This document shows, piece after piece, positions 33,511-43,856 of a stretch of 64,000 nt of DNA; position 1 is the stretch's first letter; each line of letters opens with the position of its first letter. The notes under the pieces were generated by a model. It searched no databases and was not told the origin of the DNA. It saw only the letters and a program-made list of their open reading frames with translations. The position numbers and the translations under genes were made by a program. This DNA is from Cyanophora paradoxa. Taxonomy: Eukaryota; Glaucocystophyceae; Cyanophorales; Cyanophoraceae. The DNA lies in NCBI GenBank assembly GCA_004431415.1, contig QPMI01000644.1:55905-119904 (forward strand), given 5' to 3'.

Positions 33511-34988
33511 TCGCCGCATTTATTGTAGGCTGTTTCTACCGCCTTTGGGCCGTGTATGCGTATCTTCCGTATTGCAGAATTACTTTATCGCGTTTTGGCA
33601 GTATTCGCCGTCTTTCGGGCCTCTCTGGTATTGTTTTTCAAGTAATTCGGAGAAGGCCCTGTTTTCAATATTTTCCTTTTCCAGCTATTCCCGCAGTCTC
33701 TGTATTTGCCGCTGTGCTTTTGTGAATCATGCGCTCATATGAATTCGAATCGATCAGAGGACGTGCCTCAGGGAGTAGATCAGATCAGTGCCTCGTCAGA
33801 GAGCAGATCTAGACTCGCAGCTTAATTTTCCGAGTTCGAATTCGTACAAGTAGTGTACAATAATTAGAAGTCATTTAGACTCTCCGGATCCTCCATTTCT
33901 GGAATCTGAGGAGCAGAGCACAGGTACTACGGTAATCTCGTGTGTTTCAGCTTCGACTTCGTAGAGCCGGACCCGGGAGCGTAGTTAACGTTCCAAGCGC
34001 TAGCCTAGTAGGCCATATAGGCCTAGGCTGTGTCTCTGTGTGTCTGTCTGTTTAGTGTGCGTCTCGCGACTTGGGAGTCGACGTCAGGCTTTTGAGTCGA
34101 TCAGGCAATGGCCTAGTAGAGCGGCCCAGCCGGGGGATCCAGAAGCGTAAAAGGGCTGCCGCAGTGCACTGCGGAAAAAGGCTGCACTGCGGCATGGGGC
34201 CGAGGGGACTCCGGACCGCGGCCGGACTCCATCCGATTAATTATGTATAATTCATGCAAGGGGGGAAAGAAGACGGAAGGGATTCCTCCTTGCTTCCCGT
34301 TCAACGGTTCCCTCGCTTCAGCCAAAAATTCATCTTCTCGTCTGCTCGGCTTGCCGCTGATGCGCTCGCTAGAGCTGCCGGGTTCTCGCACACGAGAAGA
34401 ATAAATCGAACACAATACAGCTCGCGATCGCCGCTGCATGACCTATAGCTACTGTACTAGTACCTGCAAAAGGCCCTGACCGTCAAGCTGCGCATTCGTC
34501 AATCAGAACCACAAATGTTCAGAGCAGCTGGCTACGCACTGATCATTATGAAAGCTCCAGACCGTCTAGAGGGGAAAAAGCACCGACTGCACACAAACTG
34601 ATCCCCGTTCCCCCCTTGCATCCCTGGCGCGAGAATCGCGGCCGGCCCACTAGTATTAATATTCAAATATTAATATCCTCTGCGCATGCGCGCAGCCCCG
34701 CCTGCAGCTGCCAGCTGCAGCTGCAGGCCCTGAGGCCCTGAGTGCCGCGGCCGCCGGGCTGGCCATGGCAGGCCTGTCGAAGTTGGCTATGCCAGTTGCA
34801 GCCTGGCAGGGCTCGGATCGCGAGGAGCGTCTGGCCGGCCGCGGGCCCCCCGCCCTGGTCATATTAAATCAAGAAAGCACGACTCTTTACATGTACATGT
34901 GACGAGCATGCAATTGAGATATTGACTCAGTGATCATGCATATGATCATGTTTATCCTAGCTGCGCCCCAGGCTGCAGCTGGAGCCGA

Positions 34989-35135
34989 TGAATTTGTGGA
35001 GCTTCGGAGGCGCGCGCGCTCCACCTGGCCATGGCCAAGCCTTGAAGCTCCAGCGACCGTCGGACGGCGGGGCTGCGAATTTGTGGAGGCGCGCGCGCTC
35101 CCGAGTCCGTGAAGCTCCAGCGACCGCCCGGCCGG
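34989..35135 (+). repeat. Two-copy tandem duplication
   Basis: GAATTTGTGGAG plus a GGCGCGCGCGCTCC core and GAAGCTCCAGCGACCG are present twice, starting at about 34989 and 35077. Copy 2 has lost about 25 bases. Confidence 0.75.
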
Positions 35136-35312
35136 GCTGCATTATTAATTGGGCTGCATTACCGCTGATTGCCATGAGCCGCAGTGAGCCCCCAGTGAGC
35201 CTCGGAGCCTGGCCATGGGAGAGCTTCGCCGAGTCGAATTCGGTTGTTTCAAATTTGAAGCAGAATACTTTCATGCCATAATGATCATGATCAAGCGCGC
35301 TCTCTAGATCTA

Positions 35313-35460
35313 GATCCCCCGCGGATCCGCCCAGGGCCACACGGAGAAGGCGCTGGCCGTACCCGTCCCCCGTCCCGACGTCGACTCCCGCGGTTGCGGT
35401 CGCGTGCACGTGCACGCGCACCGCCATTGAGCTCTATAGATCTCCTCCTCGGACCGTCGG
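35313..35460 (+). pseudogene. Decayed copy of the kinase receiver-2 exon
   Basis: The stretch from GCGGATCCGCC through ACGGAGAAG, GTACCCGTCCC and CACCGCC to TCCTCCTCGGAC follows, in the same order, the functional exon at about 32910-32990. There it encodes RRIRHTEKTLVVPVPTPVVA and SSSD. In the intergenic copy small insertions break the frame and no other receiver exon is next to it. A partial gene duplication that has decayed is the simplest reading. Confidence 0.7.
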
Positions 35461-36244
35461 ACGGCCCCGCGGCCGCGAGCCGCGCGCGCCGCGGCCGCCA
35501 CCCGGCCGCGGCGCCCCGCCGGCGCCCCGCCCCGGCCCCGATCGCGACTCGGCGAGCCGCGCGCGGCCGGGGCTCGGCGGCTGCGCCGTTGCCCGCCGCG
35601 CCTCGAGCTCCGGGATCCGCGCGCTCCGCCCGCCCCGCGAGCCACCCCGCCGCGGCCGCCCGCCGCGCCGCGGTCGCGCCTAGGCCTCCGATCCGCCCCG
35701 CCCCGCGGCCGCCGGCGCCGGCGCCCCGCGAGCCACGCGCGCCGGGCGCCGCCGCCTGCCAGCGCGCGCGCGCGCGCGCCTCCGCCCCGCCCGGCGAGCC
35801 GCGCCGCCGCCCGTCACGCGCGCCTCGGTCGCGAGCTCCTAGGCCTTCGCCGAGTCGAATTCCTGCTGGGCGCGCGCCCGGCCCAGCGAGCTAGCGCTCG
35901 AGCGGCGCCGCGCCGGCGCCGCCGCGCCGCCTCGCCCGGGCCCGGCCGCGCCTCCCCCCGCCCCGCCCGGCGAGCCAAGCCTCCGGAGTCCGCCCGCCGC
36001 GCCTCCGCCCCGCCCGCCGGCCGGCGAGCCGCGCCGCCGCGCGCCCCCCGCGCCGACTAGCTGCCACCTGCAGAAGTCGACCCACCAGGAGCCGACCCGC
36101 CGGCTTTCGCCGACCCTCCATCAACGGCAGGGTACCGGAAATTGGAGCGTGCCAGCCCACTAGCCAGCCCTAACTCAGCTGGTCGACGACGCTGCTAGTA
36201 CAGCGCAACGCCGCCAGCGCTGGTTGCCAGATCTAAACGCGCGG

Positions 36245-37403
36245 ATGCAACGCTTCAGGCAATGGTTGCCAGGTGGCGGCGCGAAGAATTCGAAGACGGC
36301 GCCCCCGCCCGCCCCGACGTATCAGTGGCAGAATGGATACGCTCCGAATTACACGCCGGCCAATCAGCACCATTACGCTCCTACCAGCGGCGGCCACAAA
36401 CCAGCCATCGCTGGCCAGTACTACGTACAGTGCTACGCGCAGACGGTGCGCTCTGCGGCATGATCGATGCCAATCCATTCTTCTGCGTCTCTTTGACGTC
36501 GAGACGCGCGCGCACCGTCCACTGCGCAGGGCTGCCCGTACGGCCGGGGAGTTGACATCTCGTGCCGCACGGGCGCCAGATTCGACCAAGAAGCCTGCCG
36601 CTCGGCGTGCCAGCAAGCCGGCGGCAAGTCCTACAAGCTCGCCCCCATGGACGCCGCCGCGCCGCTCGCGTCGACCCTGGCCCGCTACGCCCCCCGCTGC
36701 CACGAAATCTCCCCCGCGGCGCCGGCGGCCAGCGCGGGCCGCGCCCGCTCGTACTCGGACTACTCGCTCTCCGAGAGCTTCGAGGAGACGGCCAACTACT
36801 ACATGAACCTGCCCACGTACAAGGACTCGACTGGGCAGGCGATGACGCAGCTGCACGCGCAGCGCGGGCGCCCCTGGCGCCACGTCGACTCCGACGACGC
36901 GCCCGCCGCGGAGGACGACAACGCCCCCGCCGAAGGTGCCGCCCGCTTGGCCGTCTAGATCTCGAATTTCGAGTTCCCGCCCGTCGGATTGCAATTGCTC
37001 AGATTCGATCGCGGACGCAGGCGGCGGCTTCCAGCCGTACGCGTTCGGCGGCGAGGAAACCGACGCCGACGCCTACGCTGACGCCGGGGCGGGCGGGGAG
37101 GCGCTGGCCGACGACCCCGCCGCCCTCGCGGCCGCGCCCGACATCGACCTCACCTCAGCGGTGCGCTCTCAACGGGGGACGCCGCCGCTTGTTGAACGGA
37201 AGCACGCCTAGCGCCTCCGCCTCCACGCCTAGCGGGATCTAATTCCCTCGCCTAAACTCTACGGCGGACCGCGCGGCGTCCCTCGGCCCTCGGCGCCGTT
37301 CCGCTGACGCCTTCGCGCGCGCGGCCCGCAGGGGGAGGAGGCGGGGCTGGCGGCCGCGGCGGCGGCCTCCGACCTCGACCGCTTCTTCCACGCCCTCCTG
37401 TAA
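36245..37403 (+). CDS. Unrecognised protein with a Cys-rich module and acidic tail
   Basis: No family recognised. Exons: 36245-36445, 36530-36935, 37021-37160 and 37332-37403, all with GTGCG/GTGCC donors and clean phases. The N-terminal exon is Tyr/Gln/Pro-rich (APTYQWQNGYAPNYTPANQ). A Cys-rich segment spans the first junction: YYVQCYAQT, then GCPYGRGVDISCRTGA, then EACRSACQQAGGKSYKLAP, with another Cys in YAPRCHEI. There are five to six Cys in about 60 residues, enough for paired disulfides. Next comes a Ser/Tyr-rich stretch (GRARSYSDYSLSESFEETA), an Asp/Ala tail and the C-terminus DLDRFFHALL. No signal peptide is visible at the chosen ATG, so an upstream exon may exist. The flanking DNA has no other gene. 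Confidence 0.65.
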
Positions 37404-38348
37404 ATCGACCTGTACATGTCCAGCTGGATCTCTCGATCCCACAGAGTCTCTGTGCATTATCATAGCGTACGTTAATTTATGTAGTGTCATATAGTATAAT
37501 AACTTGTATACGTACTTTGCATTTGATCGATATCTGATATGAGACGGCCTTTGCATACTCATGTAAATTGACCTGTCCAGCTGGATCTGGATCTGGCCGC
37601 GGCCGTCTGCCACCAGGGCCCGGCGGCTGGAATCAGGCTGCCTCGAGCTCGATCTCGGTCCTTTGTGTTTCATCGTTTCAAAGAGCTCATCTAGCTCTCC
37701 ATAGTCTCTCTCTCACATGTACACACAGAGTTCAACGGTTTCTGTACAAATTTTCATACCTGCATAGCCTAGTAGTATTATAGCGTACGTTAATTGATGT
37801 CGACGTCGCATTTTCATATAGCATATAGCATATAGCATACTTCGCATTTGATCTGATTAAATAATTATATTGAGTTTGAATTCAAGCGCTAGCATTCATA
37901 TGCGTACGCGTTGCGGGCCCGCCCGCCGGCGCCGGGGGCCGCGAGAAGGCGGCCGATCGCGAGATCTAGACTCTGAGAAGGCGGCAGATGTAGCTATAGA
38001 GGACGCGCATGCGCAGCGCGCGCGCGATCGCGAGCTCCGTGTCGCAATCGAGGTCGTCAATGCATATGCGCGCAGATCATCGGATCTATAGCTAAAGCAC
38101 AATTGCAAACGCGCACTGCCGCCGCGCCGCTGATCATGAGCTCCGCCGGCGCCGCGTGCCGCTTGGACGGCGTCTCCGTCCTCGAGCCGTGTTCGGGCGC
38201 GCGTCGCCTGCGGCTAATTATCGTTCTCCCCCGGCTAGCGCTGCTGCCGCAGTGCAAAACAAAAATACGTGTACCGAGTGCGAGAGAAGTGGCGCCGGGG
38301 GGGGGGGGGGGGGGGGGGGGGCAGGGAAGGCGGATCCGCAATAACAGG
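37404..38348. other. Intergenic, AT-rich then poly-G
   Basis: About 37430-37560 and 37690-37900 are AT-rich and contain related sequences (ATAGCGTACGTTAATT occurs at about 37463 and 37782), so a diverged duplication is likely. 38130-38141 carries TGATCATGAGC. A G run of about 24-26 bases at 38297-38322 lies just past the 3' end of the minus-strand dihydropyrimidinase. No gene seen. Confidence 0.5.
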
Positions 38349-40801
38349 TTACCCGGCCGCGGGCCCCTCCGCGCGGGGTACCTTCCGCGGGGGCGGGGGC
38401 CCCGCGGGGCGGTGCTCGGGGTACAGGGACGGGGGGTACGGCGGGCAGGGCAGGAATCGCCCGGCGCCCCGCGGGGCGGCCAGGCGCCCCGCCTCGAACA
38501 CGACCCGACCGGCGCTCAGCGTCGCCTCGACTGTACCCCGGACCTCCCAGCCCTCGTAGATGCTCTGCCCGGCGCTGGAGTGCTGCGTCGCGGCGCGGAG
38601 GGTGCGGCGCCCCGCGGGGTCGAAAACAACGACGTCCCCGTCCGACCCCTCCGCGATCACGCCCTGTCCGACCGAGCCCGGCTTAGGGAGAGGGGGGCGG
38701 GGGGCGGGGGGGGGGGGCGGACCTTGCGGGGGTACAGGTTGAAAATCTGGGCGGCGGCGGTGCTCGTCACGCGCACGAAGTCGTTGGGCGTGAGGTGGCC
38801 CGTCGCCTGCAAGAAAGCAAGCTCGGAGGGGGGTTCGATCGGACAGGGGTACAGCGCACGACGGCGGTGTGCCATAGGAGGGGCATGCGCTCCTCGACGC
38901 CCGTCACCCCGTTGGGGATCTGCGGGCGAGCGCTCGCGGGGTCAGCGGGCGGCAGCAAGAGAGCAAGGAAGGGAAGCGGGGGATCTGGGTCCAGCTGGAT
39001 AACTATAGATGGATAGATGGGCGTGCCCCCGTTTAGTAGACAGGGAAGACGCCAGGCAGCGGCGCTGGGCGCGCCCCCGTCCAAGAATAAAGCTCGAACG
39101 CGCCTTTGTGAAGTCGTTGCGGCCGGCGGCCTTCTGGGCGGGGGTGAAGGCGCAGTGGTCCGTGCCGACGAGCTGGAGGGAGCCGGCCCGCAGGTGCGCA
39201 AGGAGGGCTTCGGCGTGGCCCGCGGGGCGGATCGGCGGGCTCATGACGTGGATCGCCGCCCGCAGCCAGTCCTCCTGCGCACGGACCGCCCAGCGTTAGC
39301 CTCGAGTCCGGGAGAGAGACAAGGAGGGGGAGTGTGGTGGTAGTTGAAGGGGCGGGGAGAGGTGAGGGGTGAGGAGGTGGAGAGGTGGTGGTGGGGGTAG
39401 TTGGTGGGGAGGCGGGGGGTACCTGGTAGTACACGGAGTCGTTGAGGGTCAGCCCCGCCAGAACCGCCTCCCCTCTGCCGGCAGCCGTTAGGAGAAGGGG
39501 GGGGAAAGAGGGAGGGGGGTAGAGGCAGGGCGCACATGACGGTCTGGCCGCGGGCGCGGGCGGCGGCGACGGCCTCGGCGGCCTCCTTCGCCATGACGTG
39601 GACGACGTAGAGGGGCGCCCCCGCCTGCGCCGCGATGGCCGCCGCACGCGCCGTCGCCTCCGCCTCGAGCGCCGCCGGGCGGCTCTGGGGGTGGCCCTCG
39701 GGGCCCGTGACCCCCGCGGCGAGGAGGCTGCGCTGGCCCAGAGCGACGAGGTCGCCGTTCTCGGCGTGGACCATCGGCACGGCGCCCGCGCGCGCCGCCA
39801 GCGCCATCGCCTCGTACGCGGCCTCGTCCGAGACCTGATTAAGTCAAATGAGTCAGACCTGATTCAGGTGAGTCAGATGGGTCAGATCGGACCTGCAGGG
39901 CGCCCTTGTAGGCGAGGAAGACCTTCAGGGAGTTTACGCCCTTCTCTTTTATGAGTACCTCCAGCTCGCGGGCGACCCGATCGTCCCACCTAAGTCAAGA
40001 AGTCAGAAGGGAGGGGAGGGCAGAGCTGGGTCGGGGGCGGGCCGGTTGACGGCCATGTGGAGCCCCCAGTCGACGGCGGCCTTCTCGCCTATGCGGCGGT
40101 ACCGCTCGTACGTCTCCAGGGGGTACTCGTCCCCCACAGGGATCGCGAAGTCCACTGCGGGCGCTCCGTTTAGGAGCCGCGGGGCGGGGCGGGGCGCGGG
40201 CGGGCGGGCGGGCGGACGGAGGGTGGTGGTGCCCCCCGCGGCGGCGGCGGCGGTGCCTGTGTAGTAGTCGTCCGCCGTGACCGTACCCATGAACGGCATC
40301 TCGAGGTGGACGTGCGGGTCTACCCCGCCTGCGGCCGCCCGCCCGTCTCAGCGGCCTTGGCGGTTGCCGCGGTGCTGGCGCGAGCGCACCCGGGAGGACG
40401 AGGAGGCCCGAAGCGTTTACAACGCGCGTGCCGGGGCCGGTCGTGAGGTTCAGACCGACGGCGCGGATGACGCCGCCCTCGATGTATACGTCGGCGCGGA
40501 AGCAGCGGTCCGCGTTGACCACCGTCCCGCCCGCCACCAGAACCTGCGCACGCACGCCCGCCCGCCCGCTCGGCGAAGCGCGAGCGAACGAAGCAGAGCG
40601 AAGTGCCGCACCGGTGCAGTCGTTACCGCTGCGAAGTCGTCCGCTGCCGCTGCATCGCTGGCCGCCGCGGCTGCTGCGTACGCCACAGCGAGGAGCGCGA
40701 CGGCGACGAGGCGGAGGAGGCGCCCCGCGGGCCCCGCCTGCGCGAAGGTTTGAGAAGAACGCGTGGGCAGCGTGGGAGGCCCGGCGTCGCTCGCGCACCA
40801 T
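38349..40801 (-). CDS. Dihydropyrimidinase / hydantoinase-family amidohydrolase, secreted or organellar
   Basis: Zinc amidohydrolase that opens dihydropyrimidine rings (pyrimidine breakdown). Minus-strand path: ATG at 40801-40799, immediately a GTGCGC donor, then exon 40737-40612, which encodes a signal peptide (GRLLRLVAVALLAVAYAAAA). From 40543: VLVAGGTVVNADRCFRADVY, IEGGVIRAVG, VNASGLLVLPG. Later exons: GVDPHVHLEMPFMGTVTADD (metal site DPHVH), VDFAIPVGDEYPLETYERY, NSLKVFLAYKGALQVSDE (family Lys in the SLKVF motif), AVPMVHAENGDLVALGQ, APLYVVHVMAKEAAEAV, VGTDHCAFTPAQKAAGRNDF, IPNGVTGVEERMPLLWH, LTPNDFVRVTSTAAAQIFNL and VIAEGSDGDVVVFDP. The order is that of DPYS/hydantoinase. Stop at 38351-38349. 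The one-codon first exon is inferred from frame. Secretory or plastid/mitochondrial targeting is possible; most relatives are cytosolic. Confidence 0.9.
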
Positions 40802-41329
40802 CAATCAAGCGTCGGGCGGCCGCCCCGAAGGGGCGAGCGATCAGGCCGGCGCGCGGGGCTCTGCAGAATCGCAAGAAGAGAACCAGCTGCAGGGGGACCG
40901 CTTGCGGGCGGCCGGCTTCGCTGACAGCTAGCTGGTACCGGTGCCGCCGCCGAGACTTCGTTCGCGGCATGCGTGGCCGCGGGGTACAGCCCGTACGATC
41001 TGGTCTTGCTCTGACGCGCGGCCTGGCAGCCAGGACGAGGACGCAGCGGCAGCGCCGGATCGCGGAGCAGCGCCTATCGCGCCGAAGGCATTCGTTTCTC
41101 GCAGAACGAGGATCATCGCGCCTAAGCAGCGAGTCGCAGCGCTTCCTCGTCGAACAGTGCGCCCATCAGCGCAGCAGCGTTCGAAGTCAACCCATTGAGC
41201 GATTCCGCGGCCCGCAGCTCGCGCTCCAGCAGCCCGTGCGAGGTCGGCAGGGCGCCGCGGCCGCCCAGCGCTTATTGTCGAAGCCGGAGTGAGCGTCGAG
41301 GCATGCGAGCGCGGTAGTGAGCTTCAGGC
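40802..41329. promoter_or_regulatory. Divergent intergenic region
   Basis: Separates the starts of the dihydropyrimidinase (-) and the propeller-like gene (+). Open frames on both strands lack motifs or splice context. A 5' exon of either gene could be here. Confidence 0.4.
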
Positions 41330-43532
41330 ATGCCGCCGTCGCAGCTCGGATTCGTGTTGACCTGCGCTGCTCTGGCGGGCTTCTTCGTGGCTGCTCTGTT
41401 CAGCCTGCAAGATGCGCCGCTGCCATCCCTACTTCTTGCCTCAATCGCACCGCCTTTCCAAGCACCGCGAGTGCGTTCCGCGTGCCCCCGCTGCGCGCAG
41501 CTGCATCTGCTTATCCTCGTCTTCAGGCAGCTACGCATGCAGGGCAGCCGCTGTGGGACAAGAAGGGCCTAGGGCCCGGCATCAAGACCTTGAATCGCAC
41601 CTCGAAAGCTTTCCTGTCCCTTTCCGACGGCCTGCTGGTCCTCACTGTCCTGCGACTGAAAACGCCGACCGGCCTCGCACACAACCCATTCAGGAGCCAG
41701 ATCGAACGATACACCAGACCTTTCCAGCCTTTCCTCGCCGGGGCGCAACCGGTGGAAGCGCTAGCTCGAGATGAAGGATGGCAGCTCGTGTTCAGTGACT
41801 TCCTCGATGGCCCGATCGACTGCATCTCCGAGGATTCCGGCTGGCTGGCGGTCTCTTATCGGGAGTATCGCGAGGAGGAGCAGGTCAACCGTGTGCGGAT
41901 CTTCAGGCCGCAGAACCACAGCTCCGAGGAAATTTCCCTGCCAGGAAATGCCAGGTACCCCCCCCTCCCCCCCCCCTGGCGCGCTTAGACGCTCCCATCT
42001 TAATGCTTCTCCCCTCTCAGAGTGACTACTCTGGCGTTCATCAGCGAGACCCGAAGTCTGTACTATTCAAGGGAGAGCGATCTAAGAGGTTCGGCTTTCT
42101 TTGGTGTACTGCACTTTCATCCTTTGAATTTTCGCCAGTATTCCGGGTCATTCGTCTCAAGGACGACGGGTGGCGTTTCGGGCAACCAGGCCCCTTCGCT
42201 GACAGGCGGAACTTCGTGGAAACAGTGGTGATACAGCCTTTGCACTCCAGCGGGTGCGAGCGTAGCTCTGTCCTTCGATTGCGATCATATACGTCTAACG
42301 CGAGCGCAGGAACATATCCGCCGTCCTTTCCGTCTCCATCCAAGTACGGGACAGCCAAGCGTCCGTCGTCTTCCGGACGTACACGTCCAGCAAGGAGGAC
42401 GACGAGTGGCAGCAATCGTCGACGTACTGGAGCCACGACCTCATGTTCCACGACAGCATCCATTCCCTGACCGTCGCCGCCGCGGCGAGCACCGACCTGA
42501 AGCGCGTCGTCGTCTCTCTCGGCCACCTCACTCTCGGCCTCGAGCACCACCACGGGTCGAGAAATCTCTACACGGCCCAAGAACTTGTCATCTCGGAGGC
42601 CTATCTGTTTGAAGGTGCGCCGATTCCAAAGTAGCTCATCTGATTCGAATTCTGAGATTGCATCAGGGCTGCGGATCGTCGGTTATTCAGAGGACGGTCG
42701 GACCGTCCTGGCCCTCACAGACGACGGCGAAGCGCTGGTGCTGCAGAGATCCTCTGCGGCAAGCGGAGGAACGTTCCTCGAGCCGCTCGCCGGGGGCTAC
42801 CAGCGCTTCGGCGGGAGGAAGTTCAGCGACGTGCTGGCGGACCTGCTGGCGCTCTCGGCCAAGGGGGGGGGCAACGCCTCGAGCTCGAGCTCGGGGACGC
42901 CCCGTCGTTCCCGCGAGGAGGGCCCACCGGAAGTGGAGGAGTGGGGCGGCATCCGTGGCGGCAGAGGGTCGGACTCCTCTCCAGAGGTGCTCTACCTGGA
43001 CGTTGAAGGTGCCAAAATTGAAGTTCTGCCTCGCTCGCAATTAATATTGCAACCGGTCGGTCTTGACAAAGCGGCAGGGTTTTTCTCGCCGCACAGCCGG
43101 GATTCTCCAATCCGCTACTCGGCGCTGGCGGCCCTGCACGTCTCCCACGAAGGGGAGGATTTCCTGCTGCTCGCGCACTCGCATGGATACGTCTCCTTCT
43201 ACAAGCTCTCCTCTCAGCTGTCGATCAAGGGGGGCCTGATCGCTTTTGCAAGATTGAGGTCCGTTGTGAACGTTTTCAGTCGCTTCATCCTTCATTAATA
43301 TCGCTCGTGTTAATAATTGTTGTGGCTCTTGCTCAGGTGGAAGCTGATCGTAAAAACTATGGGACTGGCCGCGCTTCTGGTGCTGGGGGCGGTCGCGGCG
43401 CTCTCCATGCCTAGAAGGATTACGATCAGGACCGGTACCTTCACTGCGTATACACCTGCAGCCGCAGCTGCCCAGCCCCAGCCCATGGTTGTCCCGCCTC
43501 GGCCCCCGGCCCCACTGCAAGGGCCTGGATGA
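41330..43532 (+). CDS. Membrane-anchored propeller-like protein, unrecognised
   Basis: No named family recognised. The start at 41330 gives a signal anchor (PSQLGFVLTCAALAGFFVAA). A GT-AG intron joins APR to exon 41527-41954 (WDKKGLGPGIKTLNRTSKAF, LSDGLLVLTVLRLKTPTGLA, DCISEDSGWLAVSYREYREE). Then exons from 42021 (VTTLAFISETRSLYYSRESD), about 42140 (VFRVIRLKDDGWRFGQPGP), about 42310 to 42613 (SVVFRTYTSSKEDDEWQQSS, YWSHDLMFHDSIHSLTVAAA) and 42667 on (GLRIVGYSEDGRTVLALTDD). The alternation of short strands, turns and 'SEDSGWLAVSY'/'SEDGRTVLALT' blades suggests a beta-propeller luminal or extracellular domain. The last exon supplies a C-terminal span (TMGLAALLVLGAVAALSM) and a Pro/Ala tail. So both ends are membrane-associated. 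The stop at 43530-43532 is clear. Confidence 0.72.
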
Positions 43533-43856
43533 ACACTTATCAATTGAAACGCTTGAATTAAATAGAACTGAGTAGTGAGCCCTCGGCCACGGCCGCGGGC
43601 GGCGGGCGGGCGGGCGGCGGGTCGCTGCGTCGGAGTGCCATCATAAGAATATATTCGAATTGAATTCCAAACCTATCATGAAACGAATATTCACTCATAA
43701 TTCGAAGCCCCTAAAGTCTACAGGCTTGATAGGGACCCCTAATAGTTTGCCGGGCGGGCCTCCCAGAATCTCAGCCGAGACAGATCTCTAGAGTGCGGCT
43801 GCAGGTCTCGAGGGGGCGGCCGGCAGCGGGGCCAGAGCCCTAGAGAGCGGTCAGGG
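43533..43856. other. Convergent intergenic gap
   Basis: 3' flanks of the propeller-like gene (+) and the channel gene (-). AT-rich at about 43640-43710 with TTCGAATTGAATTC-type palindromes. No gene seen. Confidence 0.5.

Larger units (their letters stand above)
33331..36244. other. Large intergenic region with tandem duplications and a gene relic
   Basis: 2.9 kb without an intact gene. 33331-33760 is AT-rich 3' flank of the kinase. Short direct duplications lie at 33411-33510 and 34989-35135, and a decayed receiver exon at 35313-35460. 35480-36060 is extremely GC-rich simple sequence (CGCGCG, GCCGCC). Many CTAGTA, TAATATTA and CTGCAG palindromes occur, for example 34650-34740. Open frames here are compositional. 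Confidence 0.55.

Noticed and set aside
35480-36060. Very GC-rich stretch considered as coding (open on both strands)
   Set aside because: Low-complexity CG/GCC runs are open in most frames and encode only Arg/Ala/Pro-rich sequence.
33331-36244. Possible additional genes in the large gap
   Set aside because: Open frames are short or compositional, have no splice context and no recognisable motif; only the receiver-exon relic is supported.
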